Positions 12,301 to 27,300 of a DNA stretch of 64,000 nt are shown here, one piece after another (within the stretch, counting starts at the first letter, position 1; each line of letters opens with the position of its first letter). Both the position numbers and the translations under genes were made by a program. The DNA lies in NCBI RefSeq assembly GCF_033115175.1, contig NC_084834.1:8095294-8159293 (forward strand), in the 5' to 3' direction. The notes below the pieces were generated by a model that did not search any database, was not told the DNA's origin, and worked only from the letters and a program-made list of their open reading frames with translations. Source of the DNA: Lepus europaeus (Eukaryota; Chordata; Mammalia; Lagomorpha; Leporidae).

Positions 12301-15300
12301 TCAGGGGATAGATTCATCAGTTTGGAGGGAAATTATATGGACAAACTCTATCTCATATTAATGTATTAACTTTCTCGTAGGTAAATGTTGTAAGTAATAA
12401 TGCCCTTCCTGTTTAGTTTGTAAAAATTTGAAAATAAGGGAGAAGGAGTTTGGCGCAGCTGTTGACATACTACCATATGAGAATGTTTAGGTCCCAGCTC
12501 TGCCTCTGACTCCATCTTCCTGCTAATATACTCCCTGGGAAACAGCAGGCGATGAATCAAGAACTTGGATCCCTGCCACCCATGTGGAAGACCCGGATTG
12601 AGTTCTAGACTCTGGCTTCAGCATGGCCAGGGTTGCAGGCGTTTGGGAAATGAACCAGCAGTTGGAGGATCTTCGTCTGTTTCTGTCTCATTCTTTCTAC
12701 CTTTCAAATATAAATAAACAGTTTTTTAGATTTCAAAATGTTTTAATATATTCTGCTATTACCGAGTTCACCTGTTCTGCAGATGCTTGACTTATAAGTG
12801 TTTGGTTCAGTATTTGTTTGTAAACTGAAAGAAAAAGCTGAAATGAGTTGTTTACAAGGATACATGATTTTCATCTTAGAATATCACTTTACTTTATTAT
12901 TTTGGTGCTTTATTCTAAAGGGACTTGAGGTTTAAATATAGGTAAGTAGAACTAAATTCATTTTGGAAAGATTATCAACAGTGAAACAGACCACATATCA
13001 TCAAATTTTTGTAGCTATGGTTTGGTCTAGTAAGGTTAGATAATGTACTAATTGCTTAGTAAATACCAAATGACAAAAGTACTTGGTGAATACACAAAAC
13101 TACTAAAAGTACTTGTTACTTTTACCCTTACTAAATACCCTCTGAAAAAAGTAAAGAAAGGAGAAGAGTGAATAGTTTTGTAAGTACATCTCAAGTCAGG
13201 GGTTTGCAAATGTTTGAACCGTGGATTAAGCTTGGACATCTTAGTAAGAGACGCCTCATCATGTTTTACCCAGATGTCTTGATACAAAACCCATTACTTC
13301 TTCCTTTCCTTGTGTTTTCTGCCCAGGTATTTGAAGCAGTGATAGCCTGGGTGAACCATGACAAGGACGTGAGGCAAGAGTTTATGGCTCGGCTGATGGA
13401 ACATGTACGGTTACCTCTGCTTCCTCGCGAGTACTTAGTTCAGGTAAATGCATGTACAAGACATCGGGGTAGACATAGCTCCGTGTCCTGGGCCTGACAG
13501 CACCTCGATCCCCTTCACATGATGACAGGAGCTGTAGACTGTGGACCCACGGGGTGCAGGGCAGAGGACAGCAGAGCCACCTGCCGTCTTTGGTGGCTGC
13601 TTCTCCTGAGCCATTCTCTGTTCTTAGAAATGTGCTCCCACTTCTGTTTCTGATCGATGAGTACTAGAGCATATTGGGTAGTGTTTGTGCTTAGTTAAGT
13701 CCGTGTAAATAAATGCGTGTGAGACCGTGCCTTCTGCTGTCAGTCTTGTTTGCCACCGCGACTTTTTTTTTTTTTTTTGCCTTTAGGTAGCTCCTCTTCT
13801 GATTGCCCTCTAGAAATGGAATTTGAAGATTGACCCCAATACTATCTAATTCTACTTCATAATTTCACAGCGGTGTGCATTTGCTATCTGTCTATGAACA
13901 AAAAACCCCGTCTTCCATTTGAGATCAGACTGCCAGGATGGGATTCTTTTGTAATGTGGATACATTATTTTAAAATATTTTGAATCTCTTCGAGATATTT
14001 TATTTGTCCTCTTGGGTTTGTAAAATGTATCATTAACCTGCTATTAGTGCCTGTTGCACCCACAGCATTCATTATTTAAATTTTTTTCTTGCTTTTCTAT
14101 TTGTCTTGATATTTAAAGATTAAAAAAGGTAACTATAATATTATCTAAAGAGTTTATAATACTCTGTAGCTGACATTGAAGTTTATAACTTTTCAGTGCA
14201 CTTCTTTTTATTACCTACATGAGGTACTTCAAAATGTGCAGGGAAAAATGGAATTAAAAGGTAATGCAGGGCCAGACATTTAGCCGAGGGGTTAAGAGGC
14301 CTGTATCCCTCAGTGAAGTCCCTGAGTTTGATACCTGGCTCAGCTCGTGCATCCGATGCCAACTTCCTACTAGTGTGGACATGGCAGGCAGTGCTGATGG
14401 TTCAAGTGTTTGAGTTCCTGCCACCCATGGGGGAGACCTAGATAAGGTTTCCTGCTCCCTGCTTCAGCCTGGCCCATCCCAGGCTGTTGCAGACATTTGG
14501 GGAGTGTTTGTTTGTTTGCTTTTTAAGTTAAACAAGGCTTTGGGCACAGTGGTTAAGTTGCACCCACATCAGAGTTCCTGATTTTGAGACTCAGCTCCTT
14601 TGCTTATGATCCAGCTTCCTGCCAGTGAGCACCCTCGGAAGTAGCAGGTGGTGGCTCAAGAACTTGGTTCCCTGCCACCCAGGTGGGAGACCTGAATTAA
14701 GTCTCCAGCTCCTGGCTTTAGCCTGGATCAGTCCTGGCTGTTGCACACATTCAAGGAATGAACCAGTAGATACAAGGTCTCTCTCGGCCTTTCAAATAAA
14801 TGAAAATAAATAATAAAAATTGCCTTAGAATTTTTTAAAAAACACTGCACGTTTTTCAGGCCCAGCATATTTGTATTTTTGTGGACCAGGTACTTGAGTA
14901 TTTTTTTTTCTTTTTCCATTAATCGTATTTATAAACTTTGCTCTCTTAGTTCTGCGCTGAGCTAATGAGAATAGTTACTGCTTCTTTCCTCTTTACTTCT
15001 GTTTCACTGACAGCTTTTTCATGAAGCAGCCTCACAGGGTATGTCTGACTTTTTATTACAGAGAGTAGAAGAGGAAGCATTGGTCAAGAATAGCAGTGCT
15101 TGCAAAGATTATCTCATTGAAGCTATGAAGTACCACTTGCTGCCCACAGAGCAGCGCGTGTTAATGAAGAGCGTCCGGACCCGCCTGAGGACGCCCATGA
15201 ACCTTCCCAAAGTAGGATCTGTTGTTCATACTTGTTACCTCATCTGAAAGGCCCACAGCGGCGCTAACTGATAATGTTTTTGCTCATCTGAATCTCCATG

Positions 15301-18300
15301 CTGTATCGTTTGAGTCTCCCTTGCAAGAGACACCGTGCATGGTGGTGTGTATAATCCAGCCGCTGTTGATTCCGGGTTAAGCCTGCGGAGAGTTGGGTTC
15401 ATTTAGTCTTTATCAGCTGCATGACACCGTGCTCCCGGAACAGAAGGCAGCTCATTTCTGTCTCTTGAGTTGAAATTCCTCTACTAACAGTAGAGACTAC
15501 TGGTTACAGTAAAAGTTAGGCAGAAAAATGTCTATGTAAGCTATGTTTATGTGATAACTGAACCCAGTAGTTCAGAACACATTGGAATCTCAGATAACGT
15601 AGTAGCTTGTTCAGCTCTTTGCCTTCTTCTGTGTTGTGTACTATTTAATGGTTCCCACACACTGTGTGTAGTCATTTGAGCATAGATTTCTCACATTGTG
15701 TTCATATCTCCAGTGTTTGTTTTTCTGTGTGAACTTTGTATTCTACCTTTATCTTTTCATTCATGACCATTTGTGTTCTACTCATTTGACTTTCCTTGTG
15801 GATTACCCCCTCACCTCTGTGTGTCTGCTTGCAGTTCTTTCTGCTCTGTGTATATCTCTGCAGGGCTAGGAGACCAGCACCTACAGCAGCGTTTGTGTGT
15901 GGGCCATCACAGTGATCCACGTTATAGCACTTTGACTTACGTGTTTATGTTAACTCTTGTGAGTGTCCGGGGTAATGCCAGACGAAGAAATAAGAATCTG
16001 TGTATCATCTTTAGTTTGTTACTCTATCCTTTCCATTGCATTATGTCTTTTAAATTCTTTTACTTCAATGATTTTATGTGATGTTTTTTTCAACTTTTAT
16101 TTTTGGAGTCTGCATTTTTTTCAAATCTATATTGATACTGTTTTTCTGATTTTTTCCTAGTGTTAATGATTCTCAGTTTAGAATTAGCTGCAGATTTTGC
16201 CAGTGTATTATTAGCTCAGTTTTCTAGATCATTAGTCAGTATTTAAATGTAGGACGGACCCCTGGCCGGCGCCGTGGCTTAACAGGCTAATCCTCCCCCT
16301 TGCGGCGCTGGCACACCGGGTTCTAGTCCCGGTTGGGGCTCCGGATTCTATCCCGGTTGCCCCTCTTCCAGGCCAGCTCTCTGCTATGGCCCAGAAAGGC
16401 AGTGGAGGATGGCCCAAGTCCTTGGGCCCTGCACCCGCATGGGAGACCAGGAGAAGTACCTGGCTCCTGGCTTCGGATCAGCGCGATGCGCCGGCCGCAG
16501 CGGCCATTGGAGGGTGAACCAACGGCAAAAAGGAAGACCTTTCTCTCTGTCCCTCTCTCTCTCTCACTATCCACTCTGCCTGTCAAAAAAATTAAATAAA
16601 TAAATAAATGTAGGACGGACCCCAACGAACTCTGGGATGACACCTTAGTAGAAACATCCGCCCGCTGATCCAGTCCCTTGGTAGAAAGGCTCACTCCGTG
16701 TGATTACGTTTAGTATCTAAGCCAAAAGTGAGTGACTGGCATAGAACATTCAGTGAGATTGAGGATCAAATGCGTATAAATTTGGCGTGTTTTTCTAAAA
16801 CATCCTCTGTGTGTTACTCGTCATTTTATTGGCCCCTAGAGGTTTCAGTGCTTTTCTCAAAATCATTCTAAATTTTTACTGAAAATTATCGCTTAACAAA
16901 GGTGTTTACAAGGCATTCACTTCCTACCCTGTTTTAAAAATTGGTATTTGCCTCTTTAAAATTTTCTGATCTCTCCTCAGTTCTTCAAGATTTTTCAAAA
17001 TAATTGTAAGTGGCTCAGTAAGTACATTAGCTAGTTCCCTAAACACCTCAGTATGCATGCCATCTGGGTCTGCTGATTTTATGAGTGTTTACATTTTCCA
17101 AATGCCCTTTTACCTGCTTCTGTAAGTAGCCATCTATAGAAGTCTTCATTACTTCATATTTGTCCTTGTTATTTGGTGTCAATTTTTGTTCTTACAAACA
17201 ATCAATTTATAAGTAGTGTTCACAGTCTTGGCTGTAGTAGATTTAAAGCTATCATTTCTTTCATACAGATCTTTCCAATTTCCTTCTAAGTAGTTTGTCT
17301 TTAATAGGTGTTAAGCATTTCATTTTTATAAAGAAAAAAAAAATCCCTTCTTGTAGATTCTCTCTTTTGGCATCTTCAGCTATCCTATCTTTAGCTATGC
17401 CACAGAGACCTTTGGAGTGAAAACAGGTTCACTTCTGGTTTCTGGAATAAACATGTCATCTTTGAACACCTTCTGAGGAGTCGTTGGTAAAATCCTGCCA
17501 AGTATTTTATTTTCTCTTCGGTGCGTTTGTGGTCATCTGTTCAGTCTACAATGTTTCTGGGCCTCTTTGGTTGTGGCTTGGAGTGTCCCTGACAGTGTGT
17601 TAGACTTCTCAGCTCTAGCTTTTCTTTTGTGAAGCGGGAGGGGCCCTGCAGGGACTTTGTTCTGCTCTGTCAGGGCTGCTGGAAAAGCAGGCAGCAGGGT
17701 GGGGGATGGCACTGAGCATCTCTGCCCGCAGGACCCCTTCCAACGTGCATTCAACCATGCACATTTCATAAAGGGGCTCTTTCAGCAGCACCAGTGGTCA
17801 GTTTAGAGTGGTTATATTCAAGATTAAGTCAGTGGGTAAGAATGAAGTAAGGATTAATTTCTTACGCTTTTGTATTTCCTAGAAAAGATGCATTCGATGA
17901 TAGTTATGAGCTAGATCAAACAAAATGTGATAGTGGTGCCGAGGGAATTACTATAAAGTTTCGATAATATTTTTTACCACTGCAGTGCCTTAGTACTTTT
18001 CTATTGGGCTCTCATTTTGTGAACTTACAATCATTTACTTTTGTGTCAGATTTTAGTTGTGCATTCTCAATAACTGATACTGGGGTTGTATTGATTATCG
18101 TAAAAAAAGGTTCACATTTTGCTACTGTGCTTTACCAGCTCCCTGTCCACTTTGGGATTTGTGTCACAGATGCTGTTGAATTTAGGAGTATATAATAGTT
18201 TTCTAAATATTTACCTAGAAATCCATTGGGATTTCCAGTTACAAAATGATGAAACCTGGCTTTTCAGGAGAAAAATTTTAATATTTAATAAATCATGAAA

Positions 18301-21300
18301 ATGAAAAGAACAAAGTTTAATTAACCTACATTTCAGGATTGATCTTTTTAAAAAAGGATTTGTTTATTTGAGAGGCAGAGTTACAGAGAGAGGTCGGTCT
18401 TCCATCCACTGGTTCACTCTCCAAATGGCTGCAATGGCCAGAACTGAACCAATCTGAAACCAGGAGCCAGGAGCTTCTTCTAGGATGTCTATTTGGGTGC
18501 AGGGGCCCAAGCTCTTGGGCTGTCTTCCACTACTTTCCCAGGCCATTAGTAGAGAGCTGGATTGGAAGTGCAGCATCCAGAACTCAAATCAGTACCCATA
18601 TAGGATGCCAGTGCCACACAGGTAGAGGCTTAGCCTACTATGACACAGCACCAGTCCCCAGGATCGATTCCTTGAAATGGCTTAACTCCCTACCCCTTTC
18701 CCATCTCAAACATGCTACCTTTAACTTTTCCCAACAAAAGATCTTTCCTGTTTTCTTCATTCTTCATAGCATAATTCGTGTGATGTTTCTCAGTTGGGAT
18801 CAGGTGTCTTTGATAGGTAACTGGGGCATCAGAATTAAGACAATTCTTGGGGCCAGCACTGTGGCACAGTGGGTTAAAGCCCTGGCCTGCAATGCTGGCA
18901 TCCCGTATGGGCACAGTTCAAGTCCCGGCTACTCTGCTTCTGACCAGCTCCCTGCTAATGCACCTGGGAAAGCAGCAGAGGATGGCAAAAGTGCTTGGGC
19001 CCCTGCACCCATGTGGGAGACCCGGAGGAAGCTCCTGGCTCCTGGCTTCAGATAAGCTCAGCTCCAGCCATTGCAGCCATTTGGGGAGTGAACCATTGGA
19101 TGGAAGACCTTTCGCTCTCTTTGTCTCTACCTCTCTGTGTAACTCTGTCTTTTAAATAAATAAAATAAATCTTAAGAAAAAGAAAAGACAACTCTTCTGC
19201 TGATAGGTTCACAGTGGTTCTCAGCACCATCTCTTGGTTTCTTACAACCATCCCCGTCTTCTGGGCCTCTTCTTGTATTTTCTCCCTCATCTCTTATATC
19301 TCTGCTTCCTGGAATCCTGGAGCCCCACCCCACTTACCGCTTTGGGCTGAATAAAGGACAAGTAATACTCCTGTTCTCTGTCACAGCACATTTTCCCTTT
19401 CGTCTTCATTTTGATGTGCCAGAGTGAACTACTGCACAGAAACACGTGAGGTGCAGTTTGAGAATCATGAAATGTATATACATCAGGATTTTTTCTCAAG
19501 GACTTTTTTAAAAAGTATTCCTTTCTGAGATTTTTTTTTTTAAATTGATCTTCATCAGATAATGTCATGCAGGACTGTTAGTGTTATCCAACTATTAGGC
19601 AGGGTTTGGAGTTTCAACACAGAGGTTGATCTTCATGTGCGTTCCAGTTCTGCAGTTTTACGTCTTTTTTCCCCCAATCCCACCACCTTTTTTGTTTTTC
19701 CTTGTAGTGGTAGGAGGGTAAAGTATTCTGGATTTTCTTTGTTAATTCTTCCTTGTATTTGAATAATTAACCTGAAAAAAAAAATTGTGTGGTTGGTCTC
19801 TGTTCAGTCTTGTTTTAAGACTTTAAAATTCCTTCCACTCTTCCGTTACTAAATAGCTAAACTAGGCTTCTTTTGGGAAGCTTGGGATTTGCGCTGATTC
19901 TGCAGTGGTATTTTCCACACGTCTGCCTTTCAGTAGTTAAGCACAGGTGGGGCATTATCAGGCAAGGTTGCAGACTCCCCTTTTGTGTCTGAGTTACTCC
20001 ATGTTCTGTTTTGATTTTTTGTTTCTTTTTAGCATGTTTTCTTAACATCATCTCATCTTTTTCCCAAGATCCTTGTTTAGTTTTCCACATATGACATTGC
20101 TGCCTTTCCATTCTTCTGATTTGATGGCTGTGTTTTCATTGTTGCCAGAACATGCTGGTTTGTACTTGGTAAAAGTCAGGCACATTTATATCTGTCTCTC
20201 GAGGCCCTAGGTCCAGTTCTACCCCTTCCAGGAAGCTTTTGCTAAATTATAGCGACTTTCTATTTTCTGATCAGTAGTGGCAGTTAATACCTATGCTGAT
20301 TGTAATGGCCTTTTGATCATATATAATTGTACATTGTTCTTATTACTTCCTGGATCTTGTTTCTATAGTGAGATCCGTAAGCTCTTAGGAGGTAGAGAGA
20401 TGCCTCATAATTCTTGTGTAGAACCCTATTCGTGGCTCTGGCTGGAGAGAGATGGTGGGCACGTAGTATATAGTTGCTGGGTTGAGTTGAAGAAACATGT
20501 AGGTCTTATTTATTCCCAGCAATAGATGTTATGCATTCATTCACTGTGATTTCTAACATCTCCATGATCTGTCCCATTGAGTGGTTTTGTTTGGGGCAGT
20601 AAGGGAGTTGTGTTTACTTGAGGGCTGGGAATCTGTGCTTTCTTGTTAATTTCAACTCACTGCACTGCTTCTCCTCTGATAGATTTTTTTCCTTCTTCCA
20701 GCTTTCTGTAATATCTTAGTGTCTTTTTCACTTCACCCACCCAGTAACATATATCTCATTTCAGTCTGTTCTCCTAGGTTGTGGAGACCCTAACCCTGAT
20801 CCTTGTAAAACCAGGATCTTGTGAATGGCAAGCTCTGTGACAGCCTGCAGCCTTGCCATGCTGACTGCCTGCTGGTTCTGTTTTTGTTTTGCCTTAAATA
20901 TTGCTTTTGCTTGAAGGATCAGAAACTTCTATCTCAGTTTCTGAAAGTCTTATTTTTGACTAAATGTGCTAGATAATAGCATTGTAGTTCTAGTCCGTGC
21001 CCCTTTGTTGATGTTGATTAAGTGTTGGTCAGGTGGTTGTTTTTCGCAGCTCAGCCCGGCATCTTCATCCCGTCATGCTCCCCACACCATGCCTTTGTAG
21101 GACTCTGTAGATCCCTGAGTATGTGAGAGCTGTGTGCTCAAGTGCTTACGTTTCTGCTTTTGCAGTTGATGGTGGTGGTTGGGGGCCAAGCACCAAAGGC
21201 TATCCGAAGTGTGGAATGCTACGACTTTAAAGAGGAGCGATGGCACCAAGTTGCAGAGCTGCCTTCCAGGAGGTGCCGAGCAGGTGAGCACGATGCATGG

Positions 21301-24300
21301 CCATCGGTTCCCTCCCACTGGGACACTGGACACTTCCCCCAGGTCTGACTTCATTAGTTAGAAGAATCTCTATTAGAAAACTGTTAGAAAACCTTTTTTT
21401 TTTTTTTTTAATTTGTTTTATTTATTTGAAAGCCAGAGTTCAGAGAAAGAGAGGGAAAGATACAGAGAGGTCTTCCATCTGCTGGTTCACTCCCCAAATA
21501 CCTGCAACAGTCAGGGCTGGGCCAGGCCGAAGCCAGGAGCTCCATCCAGGTCTCCCACGTGGGTACAGGGGCCCAAGCACTTTGACCATAATCCGCTGCT
21601 TTCCCAGGAACATTAGCAAGGAGCTGAATTGGAAGTGGAACGGCCAGGACTTGAACTGGTGCCCAGATGTGATGCCAGTGCTGCAGACAGTGGCTTAACC
21701 CGGAACAGCACAGCTCTGGCCCCTAGAAAAGCTTTGACTACAGTAGTGAGGTCGTGAGGCCTTCTCAGGACCTTGATGGGGATAGGTGCTCTGTCGTCAT
21801 CTTCGTATACCTCTTTGATTTCTCCAGGGTAATCTGGAGGAGCCAGATTCTTCAAGCTGGGACTCTTAGCTCCAGGACATCCCTGACTCAGCAATAAGCC
21901 AATTGCCTGCTTGCGGGCGTCTGTGTGACACACAGTGGTTGAAACAGACCTCGTTTATCCAAAACTACAATCCAGAGAGGCAGTTACAATTCTGAGGAGC
22001 CCTCCTGGGACTTGCCTTGAATCCATAATTCCTGTCTGCCTTTGTGAAATGAGTTCTAAATATAATGGCACTCTAGTAGTTCATCTTGGGGATTTCGGTG
22101 TCAGTGTAACAAGTCATTTCACTCTGTAAGAGTTGTCCCATATTTTATTTTGATTGGGTTGTAGTACAGTTTTACTAGCTGTTATCAGAGTATTAGAACT
22201 TACTCATTTCTCGTTTATGTTTCTATGAAAAGCGTACATTACGGTGTATATATGATTATATATTTTGATAGGAAAAGGCTCCAGAACTAGAATTACCGAT
22301 TCAAAGGGCATCCTAAGAGGATGTGTCAGTTATCACTTCCACTAACAGTCAAATAAGAAGGTGCCAGTGTCTCTACACTCCTGACAATACTCAGTATTTA
22401 AGAATTTTGAGCTTTGTCAGTCTGGTGCTTGAGAAATATTTTAATTTGTACTACTTTAGTTATGGGGAAAGTTAAACATTTTTCTCTGAATTGTCATTTC
22501 ATGTTTTTTGCTGTTTTTATTATATTTTATTGATTTGACAGATGCATTATTGTTTGATGTGCTGTAAATATTTGCATTAATGTTTTATCTTTTGACTTCA
22601 CCAGTGCTACTTTTGCCATGTAAAATTTTAACTTTTTTACGTCGTCCTGTACATCAGAATTTCATATCTTTGGACTTAAGGATTTGTTTGCAGCATACAG
22701 AGGCTATAACTCTAAAATTATCTGTATTCGCATGTGTGAGTGAGTGTGTACACAGTCACATTTTCAAAAAACTTCATATTACAATAATTTTATCTACAGA
22801 ATGGCACTGTCTAATGCTAATACCTCATGCAAGCATCATACAGTTGTCTACTAAGAAATCAGCCTTGGCACATTTTTAGTAAATAAAGACTTCATGCAGA
22901 TTTCATCACCTTTTCTGTTAACACCTGATTCTCTTCTAGGAGCCCATGTGCCAGTCAGTTGTCCCATCTTTTTTTTTTTAAGATTTTTCATTCATTTATT
23001 TGACAGGTAGAGTTACAGACAGTGAGAGGGAGAGACACAGAGAAAGGTCTTCCCTCCGTTGGTTCACCCCCCAAATGGCCGCTATGGCTGGAGCTATGCT
23101 GATCCGAAGCCAGGAGCCAGGTGCTTCTCCTGGTCTCCCACGCGGGTGCAGGGCCCAAGCACTTGGGCCATCCTCCACTGCCCTCCCGGGCCACAGCAGA
23201 GAGCTGGCCTGGAAGAGGAGCAGCCGGGACAAGAACCCGGCGCCCATATGGGATTCCTGCGCTGAAGGCGGAGGACTAGCCAAGTGAGCCACAGTGCCGG
23301 CCTTTGTTGCATCTTCTGATCTGTGACAGTTTCTAGTCTTTCCCTGTCTTTTGTGCCCTTGATGATTTTGAAGAGAATTTGGTCAGGTATTTTGAAGAAT
23401 CACAATTTGGACTTGCCTGATGTGTTCTCATGATTAGATTGTGTGGTAATTTCCAAGGATGTTAATTTTGATCACTTGGTTAAGATGGTATCTGCTGTGT
23501 TTCTCCCTTTAACAAAATTATATTTTTTTAAACATGAAATTTTTTCTAGTAGTCTTATAGGTTGGTTTTTCATATCCTTTTTTTTTTTTAAGATTCATTT
23601 ATTTGTTTGAAAGAGTTACACAGAAAGAGAAGGAGAGACAGAGAGACAGAGAGAGAGAGAGAGAAGTCTTCCATCTGCTGGTTTACTCCCTAATTGGCCA
23701 TAACGGCCAGAGCTGCGCCAGTCTGAAGCCTGGAGCCAGGAGCTTTTTCCAGGCCTCCCACAGGGGTGTAGGGGCCCAAGGACTTGAGCCTTCTACTCCT
23801 TTCCCAGGCCATGGCAAAGAGCTGGATCAGAAGTAGAGCAGCTGGGACTTGAACTGATGCTCTCATAGGATGCAAGTGCCACAAGTGGCAGCTTTACCTG
23901 CTACACCACAGCGCTGGTCCCTTTTGTATTCTTAGTGAAAACATCTGGGCTATATTTTGGCATAAGTAAAATGTGGATTATGCTTTTTTAACAGCTAGCC
24001 AGTTGTCCTAACACCTTTTATTGACTAATCTGCGTGTTGACATTCATTTGAAATGCTTCATTTATCATGTACTGAATTTCCACATTGACTTGGTTTTGTT
24101 CTGAATTTTCTATTCTCTTCACTTGTCTATTCATGCAGGAAGACAAAGTGGCTTTATTTACTGTGTTTTAAAATAAATACGTGATAGGAATTGGAATAGG
24201 ACTCACATTTTTTCTTAAGTCCCTCAGTAAATTTCTTAACATTTCTTCATATTGTTCAGTATGCTTCTTGGCAAATTACTCTTAGGTAATTTTCTGTATT

Positions 24301-27300
24301 GTTATTGTTGGAGATAAAATCTTTCAAGCTGTTTACTGACTGTTTTCTTAATTCATAGCTGATTCCTGGCACAGTTCCTTGTTTTATTGCACCATAAATC
24401 ATTAGATTGGACTTCTCCTGAAATGTACTGTTTGTTTATTAGGTAATGATGAGTAAATGCTACCTTTATTATGCCCTTTGCCCTCTACTCCCTTCCAATT
24501 TGGGCTAAAATCTTAGCCAAACCATTTAACAAACTCTTATAATCAAACTTCTGGGTAATTGGGTTCCCTGCTTACTTTGAGGGGTTATCACACTTCTTTT
24601 AGTTCAGTCCCCCTCTTCTCCCAGAGTTGGGGTGCTGAGGACAACACTGCATAGATTGATTAATTTATTTTCCTCTTCCCTGACACATAAAATGCCCTAA
24701 AACTTTATAAGCATACTATGCAGGATTCTCCCCTTGTCTGGTGTTTGCTTTTTGTGGTCAGCTGTGGTTTGAAAATATTGAATATAAGATATTAAATTCC
24801 AGAAGTAAATAATTGGTATGTTTGAAGTGCGTGCTGTTGTCAGTAGTGTGAGACAGGCGTGTGCCATCCTGCCCCACTGTGCCCTGTTGAGTCATCCCCT
24901 TTGTTCAGCTTGTTCCCGCTGTGTATGCTACCTCTCCGGTGGCCGCTTAGTGGCCATCTTGGTTACCTGGTTGATGATTGTGTGATGATAGCGCCTGGGT
25001 TCAGATATGCTCATTTTACTAAATAATGGCCCCAAAATGGAAGAAAGTGATGTTGGTAGTTTGGTATGCCAAAGAAAACCTGTAAAATGCTTTCTTTGGA
25101 TCAAAAGGTAAAAATTATTGATTAGGAAAGGAAAAAAATTTGTACTGAGGTTGCTAAGATCTATGGCAAGAAGGAATCCTCTACCTATGAAACTCGGAAG
25201 AAGAAAAAAGAATTAGTTTTTTTGTTATAATTTTCCATTTTATTATTATTAATCTCTTATGCCTAATTTATAAATTAAACTTTATCATGGGTATGCATAT
25301 AGAGAGAAAACATCTATTAGGGTACTTTGAAAAGTTTGTGGAAAATTGAATTAAAAGATGAATTTATTTTGATACAAAAATTTTGAAATCCAAGCAAAGG
25401 CTCTTCAGAAAGTTGATGAAAAATGAGTATGATGGGCCAGCGCTAAATAGCTAATTAGCTAATTAGCTCAATAGGCTAATCCTCTGCAGCGCCGGCACAC
25501 TGGGTTCTAGTCTTGGTCGGGGTGCCAGTTCTGTCCTAGTTGCTCCTCTTCCAGTCCAGCTCTCTGCTGTGGCCTAGGAGTGCAGTGGAGGATGGCCCAG
25601 GTGCTTGGAGCCTGCACTCGCATTGGAGACCAGGAGAAGCACCTGGCTCCTGCCTTCGGATCAGCGTGATGCGCCGGCCGCAGCGGCCATTGGGGGGTGA
25701 ACCAACGGAAAAAAAGAAGACCTTTCTCTCTGTCTCTCTCTCTCTCACTGTCCACTCTGCCTGTCAAAAAAAGAAAAAGAAAGAAAAAAGAAAAATGAGT
25801 ATGATGGAGAACTACATGCACATTTTAAAAATGTTCCGCACTGAAATCCGTTTTCCATGAACTTTGAAGCCCCTTGGTATATATAAGGTTTGATGCTACC
25901 TGTGATTTAAAGTTTCCACCAAGGATCTTGGAATATAATCCCTGTGGATAATTGGGGAGTACTGTACTATCTCTGAGAGTTGATATATTTGTTTGTAGAA
26001 AAAGGAGGATGAGAATCGGAGTGGCTCAGATTCCCACAGTGCCTACTGCCTGGTATCACTTAAGATATTTAGTCAGGAGTCTCAGATACACTGTCTGTTC
26101 TGCCACTGTCCACGGTCTCCAGGCCTCTCGCGAGGTCTGCCGTATTCCCTGCCAGCCGGCGGCCACAACAGCCTACTTTGTTTGAACTTAAAAAGGTCTT
26201 GCTGCCATATGGTGGACCACTCCCATGTTTCAGGGGGACAAAGCACTGGAGGGTAGGACAATAGAGGGTAGTGATGCCTTCCTTGTCTGATCACATCGGA
26301 TCAGACATTGCACTAACCACTTAGAGCTGGTGATTCCAGTACTCCTTCCTGGGGTTCAGAAAACTGAACCACTTTGCTCACAGACTGGCCCAGAGAAACA
26401 CTATACTTTAAGAACAATGAAACTTTGAACAACTTGAAGCAGTGGTATTGCAGACTGTGTAAGATGTATTTAACTTCAAATGCAGTATACGGCTGTTACT
26501 TTGGGATTCAGGAACTGGAGGTTACCGCAGTAGGTTAAAGTGGACCAAGGCAGGCCTCGGAGAATGTGGAACTTTGACTGGGGCATGAATGTTAGGCAAA
26601 GTGGAGTAGATAATAAGAGCTTCTCAAATTAGGACAGCAGCATGAAAAAAATTGTTGAAATCCTGAGTCTAGCAGTCTCCTTTCTGTATCTAGGGGTCCC
26701 CTAATATCTCTTTAGCCTAGGAATCAGCAAGCTTTTTCTTAAAGGACTAGAAAGTAAGAATTTCAGGTTTTTGGGTTATATGATCCCTGTCACAGTGACT
26801 ATACACTGGCTGCTGCTACACTGTGGAAGCTGACATACGTCTGTGAATGGGTGGGGCTGTGTTCCACTAAAACTTGACTCGTATTTATGGGTGCTGAAAT
26901 TTGAATTACATCTTTTTATGTGTCGTGAGATAGCCTTCTTAACTCATAGGTTCTACAAAACAGTCAATGAGCTGCTGTCAGTTAACTGCAGACCTCTGAA
27001 CACACCAATATGGTATGCTAGGAGAATGTTATACAATAAAGGATAAACATTTAGTTTCATTTTAATGAAGAGCCATGAGATAAGTGTACAGGTTCAAGTA
27101 GTTGGAAAACATTGGACATTTTTTAAGCCTGTCATTAACTATTAGAAAAAGCCAGGCTATTAGAACTATTAGAAAAAGCCAGTACCTTTAACCATGACAG
27201 AATTTTTTAATGCTGTTAGAAAGAAAGGCAATGTATTGATTCTTGCAAATAAATAGCATTGTTTTCAGAACTAACAGCCAGGGTCCCAGCAGCTGTACGC

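Larger units (their letters stand above)
24721..25964 (+). mobile_element. Internally deleted Tigger (pogo-like) transposon carrying nested insertions
   Basis: The left end caggattctccccttgtc and the right end, with reverse complement cagtactccccaattatcc, are inverted repeats, with TA after the right end. Inside, ataatggccccaaaatggaa starts the decayed N-terminal transposase region (frameshifted, no intact protein). The middle of the gene is missing. A mariner-like MITE sits at 25318-25877. Confidence 0.75.

Noticed and set aside
15773-16081. 102-codon + strand frame
   Set aside because: AT-rich intron sequence with no motif or splice context.
24900-25210. Tigger transposase as an active or co-opted gene
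   Set aside because: The N-terminal coding region is frameshifted and the central catalytic region is absent.
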